From Cryobacterium algoricola (GTDB lineage: Bacteria > Actinomycetota > Actinomycetes > Actinomycetales > Microbacteriaceae), in contig NZ_SOFG01000011.1 in the NCBI RefSeq assembly GCF_004402485.1, forward strand, positions 857,457-921,456: 64,000 nt of DNA, read 5' to 3'. The notes beneath the pieces are model-generated. The model was given only the letters and a program-made list of their open reading frames with translations. It made no database searches and was not told the origin of the DNA. Below are positions 16,674 to 25,366 of this stretch, in pieces. Both the position numbers and the translations under genes were made by a program. Positions within the stretch are counted from its first letter, which is position 1, and each line of letters opens with the position of its first letter.

Positions 16674-17974
16674 TGGAGGGCCGGTGCGCTGGGCGAGGCG
16701 GCAGGGATCGTGCCGTGCGGCGTGAAGTCCGGCGTCCTGACGGCCTTCACCAGGATCGTGAGCACGACCGCGATGATCAGCGACAGGGCCATGAAGATGT
16801 ACGACGCATCGTTCGACCCGGTGACGTTGTTGAGGAAGCCGACGAAGTAGGCGCCCGCGAACGATCCGAGTGCGCCGAAGCTGTTGACGAGCGCCATCGC
16901 ACCGCCCGCGACGTTCTTCGGCAGGATCTCGGGGACGATCGCGAAGAACGGCCCGTACGGGGCGTACATCGCACCGCCGGCGATCACGAGCAGGATGAAC
17001 GAGAGCCAGAAGTTGGACGTTCCGACGAGGTAGGAGGCGTAGAAGGCGACCGCCGCCACCAGGAGGAACGGCCAGATGAAGAGCTTCCGCTTCAGGAGGC
17101 GGTCGGAGAAGAACGAGGCGACGACCATCAGCACGGTCGCGAGCAGGTACGGGATCGCCGTGAGCCAGCCGATGACCACGATGTCGAAGGACGAGGCGGT
17201 CTTGATGATCGAGGGGAGCCACATCACGAAGCCGTAGACGCCGATGCTCCAGAAGAAGTACTGGATGCAGAGCTGGATGACGGCCTTCTGCTTGAATGCC
17301 TCACGGTAGTTGGGCACCGCGTGCAGTCCGACCTGTTCCCTGGCGAATTCGTCGTTGATGTCCTTCTTCTGGCCTGCGGACAGCCATTTTGCGTCGTTCG
17401 GGGAGTTGTCGATCATCCGCAGCCAGACAAACGCCCAGATGATCGAGGGGAGACCCTCGATGATGAACATCCAGCGCCACCCGACGCTGTTGACGAGGTA
17501 GGCCGAGACGACGGACATCCACAAGACGGTGACCGGGTTGCCGAGGATCAGGAAGGTGTTGGCCTTGGAGCGTTCACTGCTGGTGAACCAGTTGCTGAGC
17601 AGGATGAGCATCGCGGGCATGATGGCCGCCTCGACGATACCGATCGCGAACCGGATGACGAAGAGCACCCAGATGTTCGTGACGATGCCGATGCAGCTGG
17701 CCAGGATGCCCCACAGGATCAGCGCGTAGAAGATGAGTTTCTTGGCGCTCCGTCGCTGGGCGTAACTCGCGCTCGGCACCTGGAAGAAGAAGTAGCCGAG
17801 GAAGAACAGCGCCGCCAGGAAGGCCGAAGCGCTGGCCGTGATGTTGAGGTCTTTCGCCATTCCCGCTGCGGCGCCCAGGCTGTAGTTCGACCGGTCCAGG
17901 TACGCGAGGCTGTACGTGATGAAGATGACCGGCATGAGCCGTGACCATCGGGATGATGCGAGTTTCTCGCCCAT
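16670..17974 (-). CDS. MFS transporter, anion:cation symporter family
   Basis: Twelve-helix symporter of 434 residues, of the ACS type that imports sugar acids such as hexuronates, glucarate, galactonate or tartrate. Helix 1 is followed by LDRSNYSLGAAAGMAKDL, and FQVPSASYAQRRSAKK is the loop 2-3 motif. ATG 17974 follows AAGGAAGAG at 8 bases; an upstream in-frame leader lacks a ribosome site. First gene of the sugar-acid operon. An inverted repeat sits just upstream in its promoter. Confidence 0.84.
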   Translation of the reverse strand: MGEKLASSRWSRLMPVIFITYSLAYLDRSNYSLGAAAGMAKDLNITASASAFLAALFFLGYFFFQVPSASYAQRRSAKKLIFYALILWGILASCIGIVTNIWVLFVIRFAIGIVEAAIMPAMLILLSNWFTSSERSKANTFLILGNPVTVLWMSVVSAYLVNSVGWRWMFIIEGLPSIIWAFVWLRMIDNSPNDAKWLSAGQKKDINDEFAREQVGLHAVPNYREAFKQKAVIQLCIQYFFWSIGVYGFVMWLPSIIKTASSFDIVVIGWLTAIPYLLATVLMVVASFFSDRLLKRKLFIWPFLLVAAVAFYASYLVGTSNFWLSFILLVIAGGAMYAPYGPFFAIVPEILPKNVAGGAMALVNSFGALGSFAGAYFVGFLNNVTGSNDASYIFMALSLIIAVVLTILVKAVRTPDFTPHGTIPAASPSAPALQ

Positions 17975-18012
17975 GACTGAATCTCTTCCTTGAGAAGTAC
18001 CGCAGGGCACAC

Positions 18013-18029
18013 GTTCCGCTGGATGGAAC
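18013..18029 (-). promoter_or_regulatory. Candidate operator before the sugar-acid operon
   Basis: GTTCC-N7-GGAAC inverted repeat in the 87-base gap between the transporter start and the LysR stop. It lies just downstream of an AT-rich minus-strand stretch (TAAATAAT) that could be the -10, which fits a repressor site. The layout resembles IclR- or GntR-type operators, but no such regulator is in the window. Confidence 0.4.
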
Positions 18030-18060
18030 ATTATTTACTCTGACGGAATTCAGCCTACGC

Positions 18061-19014
18061 TCAGGAATCGAGCAGGTCGGCCACACCGGGATATCGGGCC
18101 ACGAGTTCCTCGGCGTTGTCGCGGAAGGATGCGCCGACGGGGCCGAGCCTGCGATGCAGGTCCCAGGCGATGCCGATCTCCCGCGAGGCGTTCGGAGACG
18201 CGATCGGCACGTTCACCACCCGCGGGTTGACCGAGGTGTCCGTGGGCAGGATCGCGATGCCCAGGCCGCCGGCGACGTAGTCCCGCACCGTGCGTGCGTC
18301 GTCTGCCTCGAGCAGGATCCGGGGAACGAATCCGGCCTCGTGACAGAGCGCGTCCGCCTGCTGCCTGGTCGAGTAGCGGGAGTCGAGCGACAGGAAGCTC
18401 TCCTCGGCCGCATCGGCCAGATCCACCGCGTCGAGCCCCGCCAGCCGGTGATGCGCAGGCACGACCAGGCTGAGGGTCTGCCGCCCCAGCCGAAGCCAGC
18501 CATACCGGGCGGCGGGGCGTGGCCCCACGACCACGATATCGAGCCGGCCGGCTTCGAGGTCGTCGAGGAGTTCCGAGCTCGCGCCTTCCCGGTGACTGAC
18601 CAGGACTCCGGGCGCCTGGGCGTGGAAGGAGGACACCAGCTCCCCGACGATGGTGGGACCCAACGACCGCAGGAATCCGAGAGCGAGCGACTGCGGACGC
18701 GCCTCGCTTCTCAGGTCTTCGAGGGCGGATTCCAGGAACGTCGCCGCTCGCGTTGCCGCTGTGGCCAGCGCTACCCCGTCCGGCGTGAGGCTGATCTCGC
18801 GACCGACCCGGCTGAAGAGAACGATGCCCAGGTCGCGCTCCCAGCGCGCCATCGTCCGGCTCAGGGTGGGCTGGCTGACCCCGCTGGCGGCGGCGGCACG
18901 CGTGACATTGGTGTCGGCAAGCAGGGCGGCGAGCTGGGCGAGGGCGGGAGCCAAGCGTGCGACCGGCCCCGGCGGGACATCCGCTGGGGACGAGGCCTCA
19001 CGATTCTCATTCAT
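18061..19014 (-). CDS. mdcR: LysR-family regulator, probable mdcR
   Basis: LysR-type transcription factor of 317 residues: N-terminal winged helix-turn-helix (VTRAAAASGVSQPTLSRTMARWERDLG, spanning about residues 37-63) and a C-terminal periplasmic-binding-like effector domain. It diverges from the malonate decarboxylase cluster across a 114-base intergenic region. In Klebsiella the LysR protein MdcR controls the mdc genes, so the same role is likely here. The N-terminus carries an extra Pro/Ala-rich stretch of about 20 residues before the DNA-binding domain. An inverted repeat overlaps its start codon, suggesting autoregulation. Confidence 0.85.
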   Translation of the reverse strand: MNENREASSPADVPPGPVARLAPALAQLAALLADTNVTRAAAASGVSQPTLSRTMARWERDLGIVLFSRVGREISLTPDGVALATAATRAATFLESALEDLRSEARPQSLALGFLRSLGPTIVGELVSSFHAQAPGVLVSHREGASSELLDDLEAGRLDIVVVGPRPAARYGWLRLGRQTLSLVVPAHHRLAGLDAVDLADAAEESFLSLDSRYSTRQQADALCHEAGFVPRILLEADDARTVRDYVAGGLGIAILPTDTSVNPRVVNVPIASPNASREIGIAWDLHRRLGPVGASFRDNAEELVARYPGVADLLDS

Positions 19015-19026
19015 TTCTGCATGAAT
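19009..19026. promoter_or_regulatory. Inverted repeat over the mdcR start codon
   Basis: ATTCAT-N6-ATGAAT, an 18-bp perfect-armed palindrome covering the mdcR initiator codon, in the mdcR/mdcF divergent region. LysR regulators commonly bind such dyads to repress their own gene and activate the divergent one. Confidence 0.45.
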
Positions 19027-19128
19027 GCTAACACCCGCGCATTGGATCGGCCGCTACGGGTCGGAGGAGTGTTGCACCAGTCAGTTTCATGAGAGCTGTC
19101 GAAGCATGTTTCTCGAAAGGTACTTCCT

Positions 19129-20082
19129 ATGGCCCTCACCATTGCCGGCGCGCTGCTGCCGGTCTTCTTCGTCATGGCCCTCGGCTATTTCGCCGGCAAG
19201 CGCCGCATCGTCGACAACAGCAACGTCACCAGCATCAATCACCTGGTGATGCTCTTCGCCCTTCCGATCTCCCTGTTCACTTCCATCGCGTCGACCAAGC
19301 GCGAGGTGATCCTGGACAACTGGTGGCTCGCCCTCGTGCTGCTGGTCGTGATGGTCATCACATACGCCATCGTCTACTGGCTCCAGATCAGGTTCTACAA
19401 GGTCAGCCCGAGCACCGCCGCCGTGCAGTCCCTCACCACCGCCTTCCCGAACTACGCCTCGATCGGGCTCCCGCTCACCGCCGTTGTCTTCGGCCCCTCG
19501 GCAGCCCTCGCCGTTGCCGTCGCCATCGCCGTCGGTTCGGTGACGATCTCGCCGTTCACCCTGGCACTCCTCGAGAATGCCCGCGCGACCGCCTCAGGCG
19601 AGACCGGATCGACGGGACGCCGGTTCCTCAAGGCCCTCGGAACGTCCGTGCGCAAGCCCATCTTCGTCGGACCGGTGCTCGGCCTGATCTGGGCGCTGAT
19701 TGCACTCCCGATGCCAGACCTCTTCTCGACCACGCTCCGTGAGATCGGTGGGGTCGCCGCCGGCGTCGCCCTCTTCCTCACCGGCCTCATCCTGTCCGCA
19801 CAGGCCATCCGCGTCACGGGCAACGCCGTCGTGTCCACCCTCATCAAGAACGTGGCCCAGCCCCTGATCGGCCTGGGCGTCGTGCTGCTGCTGCACGTCC
19901 CCGAGCCGTTCGCCTCGCAGGCCCTGTTGCTCCTCGCCATCCCGAGCGGGTTCTTCGGAATCCTGTTCGGCATCGGCTACAAGGAGCGCCCGGCGGTCTC
20001 GGGCTCAACACTCGTGCTCAGCAGCCTGCTGTCCATCGTCACCCTGTCCATCGCCATCCTGTTGCTCGCGCCCGGCGCGTAG
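19129..20082 (+). CDS. mdcF: Auxin-efflux-carrier-family malonate transporter
   Basis: Membrane protein of 317 residues, with about ten helices, of the AEC family that includes the malonate transporter MdcF. The conserved centre FPNYASIGLPLTAVVFG and the C-terminal half with PSGFFGILFGIGY are characteristic. AAAGG lies before the ATG. It is the first gene of the cluster, 23 bases before mdcA, and would bring malonate into the cell. No mdcL/mdcM or madL/madM-type carrier is present. Confidence 0.85.
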   Translation: MALTIAGALLPVFFVMALGYFAGKRRIVDNSNVTSINHLVMLFALPISLFTSIASTKREVILDNWWLALVLLVVMVITYAIVYWLQIRFYKVSPSTAAVQSLTTAFPNYASIGLPLTAVVFGPSAALAVAVAIAVGSVTISPFTLALLENARATASGETGSTGRRFLKALGTSVRKPIFVGPVLGLIWALIALPMPDLFSTTLREIGGVAAGVALFLTGLILSAQAIRVTGNAVVSTLIKNVAQPLIGLGVVLLLHVPEPFASQALLLLAIPSGFFGILFGIGYKERPAVSGSTLVLSSLLSIVTLSIAILLLAPGA

Positions 20083-20105
20083 CAGCCAGAACCTAAGGAG
20101 AAATC

Positions 20106-21767
20106 GTGAATTCCACCAACGATATGCGCTGGCAGATGCGCCGCGCGCGCAAGCTCGAACGGCTGGCTTCTGTCGGCTCCCTCGCGAACGGCCGCGTCGT
20201 CGAGACCGGCAACCTCGTCGCGTTCCTCGAGGCGGTCCTCCGCCCCGGCGATACCGTCGCCCTCGAGGGCAACAACCAGAAGCAGGCCGACTTCCTGTCC
20301 AGGGGGCTTGCCGAGGTCGACCCCGGCCGCATCAACGACCTGCACATGCTGATCTCGTCGATCTCGCGCCCGGAGCACCTCGACCTCTTCGAAAAGGGCA
20401 TCGCGTCCCTCGTCGACTTCTCCTATGCCGGAGCCCAGTCGACCCGGGTCGCCACCCTCCTCGCCGACGGAACGATGAAGGTCGGCGCGATCCACACCTA
20501 TCTGGAGCTCTACGCCCGGCTCTTCGTCGACCTGATCCCCGACATCGCCCTCGTCGCGGCGGACAAGGCCGACCGGAACGGCAACCTGTACACCGGACCG
20601 AACACTGAGGACACCCCGACCATCGTCGAGGCCGCCGCCTTCCGCAGCGGAATCGTGATCGCCCAGGTCAACGAACTCGTCGACGGCGTCGACGATCTGC
20701 CCCGCGTCGACATCCCCGGGTCCTGGGTCGACTTCGTCATCCCGGCCGACCGGCCCTTCCAGATCGAGCCGCTCTTCACCCGCGACCCCAGGAAGATCAC
20801 CGACGTGCACGTGCTTCTCGCGATGCTCTCCATCCGCGGAATCTACGAACGCCACCAGGTCACCACGCTCAACCACGGGATCGGCTTCGACACCGCCGCG
20901 ATCGAGCTCCTGCTGCCGACCTATGGCGAGAAGCTCGGGCTGCGCGGAAAGATCGCCCGCAACTGGGCGCTCAACCCGCACCCGACCCTGATCCCCGCCA
21001 TCGAATCCGGCTGGGTCGACAGCATCACCTCCTTCGGCGGCGAGGTCGGCATGGAGCGCTACACCGCGGCCCGGTCCGACATCTTCGCGACCGGCCACGA
21101 CGGCTCCCTGCGATCGAACCGGATGATCTCGCAAGTGGCCGGCCTGTACGCCACGGACATGTTCATCGGGTCCACCCTTCAGCTCGACCCGCTCGCCAAC
21201 TCGTCCACCGTGACCCGCGGGCGCCTCTCGGGCTTCGGGGGCGCCCCGAACCTCGGCAGCGACCCGCACGGACGCCGGCACTCCTCTCCCGCCTGGCTGA
21301 GCCTGAGCGAGGGCGAAGGTCAGCTCGGCGTGAAACGCGGCCAGAAGCTCGTCGTGCAGATCGCCGAAACCTACGGCGCCGGAGCCACTCCGCGCTTCGT
21401 CGAGCATCTCGATGCCGTCGAAGTCGGCACCGCGGCCGGAATGCCGATCGCCCCCGTGATGATCTACGGAGACGACGTCACCCACGTGGTCAGCGAAGAG
21501 GGCGTCGCCTACCTCTACAAGGCCCGCGATCTCGAGGAGCGCCGCCAGGCCGTGACCGCCCTGGCCGGAGCCGGTCCGGTCGGGTCAGAGTCCACGCCGG
21601 AACAGCGCGCCCAGTTGCGCCGCGACGGCATCCTCGCCCTGCCGGAAGACCTCGGCGTTCGTCGCTCCGATGCGAGCCGCTCACTCCTGGCCGCCAAGAG
21701 CATCGAAGACCTCGTCACCTGGTCAGGCGGCCTCTACGATCCCCCCGCAAAGTTCCGGAGCTGGTGA
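20106..21767 (+). CDS. mdcA: Malonate decarboxylase subunit alpha (acetyl-S-ACP:malonate ACP transferase)
   Basis: MdcA exchanges acetyl for malonyl on the acyl carrier protein at each turnover, like a CoA transferase. The 553-residue length equals the usual MdcA length of about 550. Landmarks include LEGNNQKQADFLSRGL, NLYTGPNTEDTPTIVE, WVDFVIPADRPF and SLSEGEGQLGVKRGQK. GTG at 20106 follows AAGGAG at 5 bases. The stop TGA shares its A with the mdcB ATG. Cytoplasmic; the subunit works with MdcC, D and E. Confidence 0.93.
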   Translation: MNSTNDMRWQMRRARKLERLASVGSLANGRVVETGNLVAFLEAVLRPGDTVALEGNNQKQADFLSRGLAEVDPGRINDLHMLISSISRPEHLDLFEKGIASLVDFSYAGAQSTRVATLLADGTMKVGAIHTYLELYARLFVDLIPDIALVAADKADRNGNLYTGPNTEDTPTIVEAAAFRSGIVIAQVNELVDGVDDLPRVDIPGSWVDFVIPADRPFQIEPLFTRDPRKITDVHVLLAMLSIRGIYERHQVTTLNHGIGFDTAAIELLLPTYGEKLGLRGKIARNWALNPHPTLIPAIESGWVDSITSFGGEVGMERYTAARSDIFATGHDGSLRSNRMISQVAGLYATDMFIGSTLQLDPLANSSTVTRGRLSGFGGAPNLGSDPHGRRHSSPAWLSLSEGEGQLGVKRGQKLVVQIAETYGAGATPRFVEHLDAVEVGTAAGMPIAPVMIYGDDVTHVVSEEGVAYLYKARDLEERRQAVTALAGAGPVGSESTPEQRAQLRRDGILALPEDLGVRRSDASRSLLAAKSIEDLVTWSGGLYDPPAKFRSW

Positions 21768-22687
21768 TGTCCGGGTTCCTCCAGGCACCGGTCCTCACCG
21801 CTCCGGGAACGACCGGCACCGTCGACCCGGTCGGCCCGGCACATCTGGCCGACTTGGCTGACCTGGCCGTCGACGCGCTCGTCGCGGAGGCCACGCTGAC
21901 CCCCAAGCCAGGTCTCGTCGACCTGCGCGGCGGCGGCGCCCACCACGACATGGACGTGGGCACCATGGTCCGCTCGGCGGAAGCCCTGCGAGACACCTTC
22001 GCAGCGATGGCCGGCGCCGGGCGCGACGGTGTGTTCGACCAGCCGCTGCGTGAACGCCTCGCCGCGCTCGGTCGTGAGGGTGAGCAGCGGATGCTCGACG
22101 CCACCAACGGCGTCAACACCCACCGCGGCGCCATCTGGGCTCTCGGCCTCGTCAGTGCGGCCGCCGCCGCAGACCCGGCCGCGGGCAGCGCGCGGATCCT
22201 CGACCGTGCGGCGACCATCGCCCGGTTCGCGGACCGCTTCGCCCCCGACCCGAGTACGCCCGGTTCTCGGGTGCGCAGTCACTACCGCGTGCCCGGCGCC
22301 ATCGGTGAAGCGAGGGCGGCATTTCCGCACGCAGCCCTCGCGCTCTCGACGCTGCGCGCGGGTCAGGCCGTCGGTGCGAGCGAGCCGACGACACGACTGG
22401 ATGCCCTCAGCACGATCATCGCTCGGCTCGACGACACCTGCCTCCTGCACCGGGGCGGCCTCGCCGGGCTGCGCACCGCCCAAGCCGGCGCTGCGGCCGT
22501 TCTCCGAGCGGGCGGAGTCGCCACCACCGCCGGATCGCACGCGCTCAGACTCCTCGACGACCGGCTCCGCAGGGATCACCTCTCGCCCGGCGGCAGCGCC
22601 GACCTCCTCGCCCTCGCGCTCTTCCTCGAGGCCATCGAGGACGCTTCCCCATCCACTCATCCCACCCATTCCCGGAAGGAATCCTGA
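21767..22687 (+). CDS. mdcB: Triphosphoribosyl-dephospho-CoA synthase
   Basis: MdcB (CitG family) makes 2'-(5''-triphosphoribosyl)-3'-dephospho-CoA from ATP and dephospho-CoA, the precursor of the malonate decarboxylase prosthetic group. It contains TPKPGLVD near residue 45, ATNGVNTHRGAIWALG and the C-terminal GGSADLLALALFLEAIE, all family signatures. I placed the start at ATG 21767 (TGATG overlap with mdcA, GGAG six bases upstream); GTG 21764 would add one residue. The stop overlaps the mdcC ATG. Confidence 0.92.
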   Translation: MSGFLQAPVLTAPGTTGTVDPVGPAHLADLADLAVDALVAEATLTPKPGLVDLRGGGAHHDMDVGTMVRSAEALRDTFAAMAGAGRDGVFDQPLRERLAALGREGEQRMLDATNGVNTHRGAIWALGLVSAAAAADPAAGSARILDRAATIARFADRFAPDPSTPGSRVRSHYRVPGAIGEARAAFPHAALALSTLRAGQAVGASEPTTRLDALSTIIARLDDTCLLHRGGLAGLRTAQAGAAAVLRAGGVATTAGSHALRLLDDRLRRDHLSPGGSADLLALALFLEAIEDASPSTHPTHSRKES

Positions 22688-23025
22688 TGCAAACCATCAG
22701 CATCGATTACCCGGCCGCTGAGAAGCTCTCACGTCCGGTCCATGTGGGCGCCGTCTCATCCGGCGACCTCGAGATCATCATGATCCCCCTGCCCGGCGGC
22801 AGCACCGCCACCGTCGCACTGCGCACGAGCGTCGACGGCTTCGACACCATCTGGCGCCGCGTCCTCGACCGCTTCTTCGCCGAGTCCGCGCTCGTCGCAC
22901 ACTACGAAATCAACGACTTCGGGGCAACGCCCGGGATGGTCTCCCTCCGCCTGGCCCAGGCCCTGGAGATCGCCCGCGAGGATCCGGACGCCGGCCAGAC
23001 CACGACCACCGGAGGTGCACGATGA
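22687..23025 (+). CDS. mdcC: Malonate decarboxylase acyl carrier protein (delta subunit)
   Basis: Small carrier protein of 112 residues that holds the acetyl and malonyl thioesters on a phosphoribosyl-dephospho-CoA arm. The attachment segment GAVSSGDLEI places serine at residue 25, the same number as the modified serine known for the Klebsiella protein. A C-terminal tail of about 12 residues is Thr/Gly rich. It is coupled to both neighbours by overlapping start and stop codons. Confidence 0.92.
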   Translation: MQTISIDYPAAEKLSRPVHVGAVSSGDLEIIMIPLPGGSTATVALRTSVDGFDTIWRRVLDRFFAESALVAHYEINDFGATPGMVSLRLAQALEIAREDPDAGQTTTTGGAR

Positions 23026-23867
23026 CCCGCCCCGTAGCCCAGCCCTTCACCGAATTCCGCGCCCGCGACCGGGTGCGTGCACTGCTGGATCCCGGAACAT
23101 TCCGGGAGATCCTCGACCCGTTCGCCCGGGTGGAATCGCCGCACCTCGCCCTGCAGGGCATCGTCCCGCAGGGTGATGACGGGGCCGTCATCGGCCGCGG
23201 AACCATCGACGGCGTCTCCGCCGTCGTGGTCGCCCTCGACGGCGCCTTCCAGGGCGGCGGCATCGGCGAGGTTTCGGGCGCCAAGCTCGCCTCGTCCCTC
23301 GAACAGGCCGTCAACGACAACCGCAACGGCACGCCCACCCGCGCCGTCATCCTGCTGGAGACCGGCGGCATCCGCCTGCAGGAGGCCAACCTCGGCCTCC
23401 TCGCCATCTCCGAGATCCATTCGGCGATCGTGGAACTGCGTTCCTTCGGACCGGTCGTCGGAGTCGTCGTCGGCACCGTCGGCTGCTTCGGCGGCATGGG
23501 TATCGCAGCAGGGCTCACCAGCCACCTGATCATGACCCGCGGAGGGCGCCTGAGCCTCAACGGACCGGAGGTCATCGAGACCGAAGCCGGCATCGAGGAA
23601 CTCGATTCCTCCGACCGGGCCGGAATCTGGGCCATGATCGGCGGCGCCCAGCGCGTCGCCATCGGCCAGGCCGAAACCCTCGTGGACGATGACGCCGATG
23701 CGGTCGCCGCCGCGGTTCGCGACGTCTACCGCACGGCACCTGCGACGGCCGTTCCCGCGCGCTCGACCCGGATCGCCGCCGGACGCCGCCTCCTCGCCGC
23801 GGTCGACCCCACCGGTCGACCAACACCCACCGACATCCGAAACCTCAGCACGGGAGGCTCCCTGTGA
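23022..23867 (+). CDS. mdcD: Malonate decarboxylase subunit beta
   Basis: Carboxyltransferase-fold subunit of 281 residues that, with MdcE, decarboxylates malonyl-S-ACP to acetyl-S-ACP. It shows a crotonase/carboxyltransferase core with LLETGGIRLQEAN, a glycine-rich GTVGCFGGMGIAAGL and SLNGPEVIETEAGIEELDS. Start and stop overlap the neighbours by four bases (ATGA and GTGA). No biotin carrier or membrane pump gene is present, so this is the biotin-independent type. Confidence 0.92.
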   Translation: MTRPVAQPFTEFRARDRVRALLDPGTFREILDPFARVESPHLALQGIVPQGDDGAVIGRGTIDGVSAVVVALDGAFQGGGIGEVSGAKLASSLEQAVNDNRNGTPTRAVILLETGGIRLQEANLGLLAISEIHSAIVELRSFGPVVGVVVGTVGCFGGMGIAAGLTSHLIMTRGGRLSLNGPEVIETEAGIEELDSSDRAGIWAMIGGAQRVAIGQAETLVDDDADAVAAAVRDVYRTAPATAVPARSTRIAAGRRLLAAVDPTGRPTPTDIRNLSTGGSL

Positions 23868-24694
23868 GCACCGCATCAGCATCTCCGTTCGGCACCGCCT
23901 GGTTCGGCGCCCTCGCCAGCTCGTCGACCGCCGTTCCGGGGCTCCCCGGGTCGCTCCGGGTGGGCATGATCGCACTCGACGGCGGCGAGACGGCCGTTCT
24001 CCTCGCGGTCGTCCCCGACGCGGATGCCCGTTTCCCTCGGGCGCGTTCCGGTGAAGTCGGTCTCGAAGAGGGTTACGCCCTCGCCGAGGTGGTCACCGGA
24101 ATCGTCGCCGCCGATGCGGGGACGGACTCGCGTCGCCCCATCGTCACGGTCATCGACGTGCCGGGACAGGCATACGGCTACGTGGAGGAGCTCGTCGGTA
24201 TCCACCAGTCGCTCGCCGCATCGACGAACGCCTTCGCAACGGCGCGCCTCGCCGGCCACCCGATCGTGAGCCTCATGGTCGGCAACGCCATCTCGGGAGC
24301 CTTCCTCGCGACCGGGCTGCAGGCCAACCGCCTGGTGGCGCTCGACCACGACGGCATCGCCGTGCAGGTCATGAGCAAGCAGTCCTCGGGGCGCATCACG
24401 CGCCGGTCCATCGCCGAGCTCGACGCGGTCGCGGAGAAGTTCCCGGCCACCGCGTACGACGGCGCCTCCTTCGCCAAGCTCGGAGCGCTGCACGACCTGG
24501 TGCACGTCGAGTCGCCTGCCGCTCCCACCGCCGCGGACGTCGCACTAGTCACGACCTCGGTCTCGCTCGCCGTCGCATCCGTGCGTTCCGGCTCGAGTGA
24601 TCTGCGGTCGCGTCTCTCGTCACCGGAGGCCCGAACGGTTCGGGCCTCCTCGGTTCTCGTGCGCCAGCGCGTCGCCGAGGCTTGGGACATCTGA
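23864..24694 (+). CDS. mdcE: Malonate decarboxylase subunit gamma
   Basis: Partner of MdcD in the decarboxylase core, 276 residues. Conserved features include VIDVPGQAYGYVEELVGIHQSLAAS, split here across about residues 90-114, and PIVSLMVGNAISGAFLATG, which forms part of the oxyanion and binding pocket. GTG start overlaps the mdcD stop as GTGA. The last 30 residues form an Arg/Ser-rich tail typical of the family. Confidence 0.91.
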   Translation: MSTASASPFGTAWFGALASSSTAVPGLPGSLRVGMIALDGGETAVLLAVVPDADARFPRARSGEVGLEEGYALAEVVTGIVAADAGTDSRRPIVTVIDVPGQAYGYVEELVGIHQSLAASTNAFATARLAGHPIVSLMVGNAISGAFLATGLQANRLVALDHDGIAVQVMSKQSSGRITRRSIAELDAVAEKFPATAYDGASFAKLGALHDLVHVESPAAPTAADVALVTTSVSLAVASVRSGSSDLRSRLSSPEARTVRASSVLVRQRVAEAWDI

Positions 24695-24697
24695 CCC

Positions 24698-25366
24698 GTG
24701 CCGCTTCTCCGCCTCCCGTCGTCGCCGCGCACACATGATCTTGTGCGCGTAGCGACGACGGCCGCGCTCACGAGCTGCCCGGCGGATGCGCCCAGGCCCG
24801 GCTGGGTCGACGCTGCGCTCGGCGGTCCCGGCGGCGGGTGGGCGGTCGTTCGCCGAAGCCCCGCCGACGGGGATCTCGTTCCCGTCGGCATCCGCGGCGA
24901 CACCCGCGACAAGCGTTGGCCCGCCCTCGTCCCGAGCTCCGACATCGTGGAGCTGGTGCGCCCGCAGGGCGTCCCGCGGTCACCACGCCCTGGTCGCGCG
25001 GGGCTCCGGCCGTTCCTCGGCCTACAGCGCGCGGGCGCGATTCTCGACGAGTTCTTTCCCGACGCCTGGGGGGTGACGGGAAGCCTCGCCTTCGAGCTGG
25101 TCACCGGCGCCGAAACGGCACGGAACGACAGCGATATCGACATCACGATCCTGGCGCCGCAGCCCCTCGACCGGTGCGCCGCCGCGGACGCCGCCGCCGG
25201 AGTGCTGTCTGCCGCCGCTGTCCCCGTCGATCTGCAGGTGGAGACGCCGCTGGGCGCCGTCGCCCTCGACGAGTGGATTCGCGAGGCCGGGTTGCACCCG
25301 GTCGCCCTCAGAACCATCGACGGGCCCCGGCTCGTCCTCAATCCCTGGAGCCTCTCATGCCGATGA
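24698..25366 (+). CDS. mdcG: Phosphoribosyl-dephospho-CoA transferase (holo-ACP synthase)
   Basis: MdcG transfers the prosthetic group made by MdcB onto serine 25 of MdcC. The 222-residue protein has the nucleotidyltransferase pair of aspartates in NDSDIDITI near residue 146, and GVTGSLAFELVTG before it. GTG start three bases after the mdcE stop. Its last codons overlap the start of mdcH. Confidence 0.9.
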   Translation: MPLLRLPSSPRTHDLVRVATTAALTSCPADAPRPGWVDAALGGPGGGWAVVRRSPADGDLVPVGIRGDTRDKRWPALVPSSDIVELVRPQGVPRSPRPGRAGLRPFLGLQRAGAILDEFFPDAWGVTGSLAFELVTGAETARNDSDIDITILAPQPLDRCAAADAAAGVLSAAAVPVDLQVETPLGAVALDEWIREAGLHPVALRTIDGPRLVLNPWSLSCR

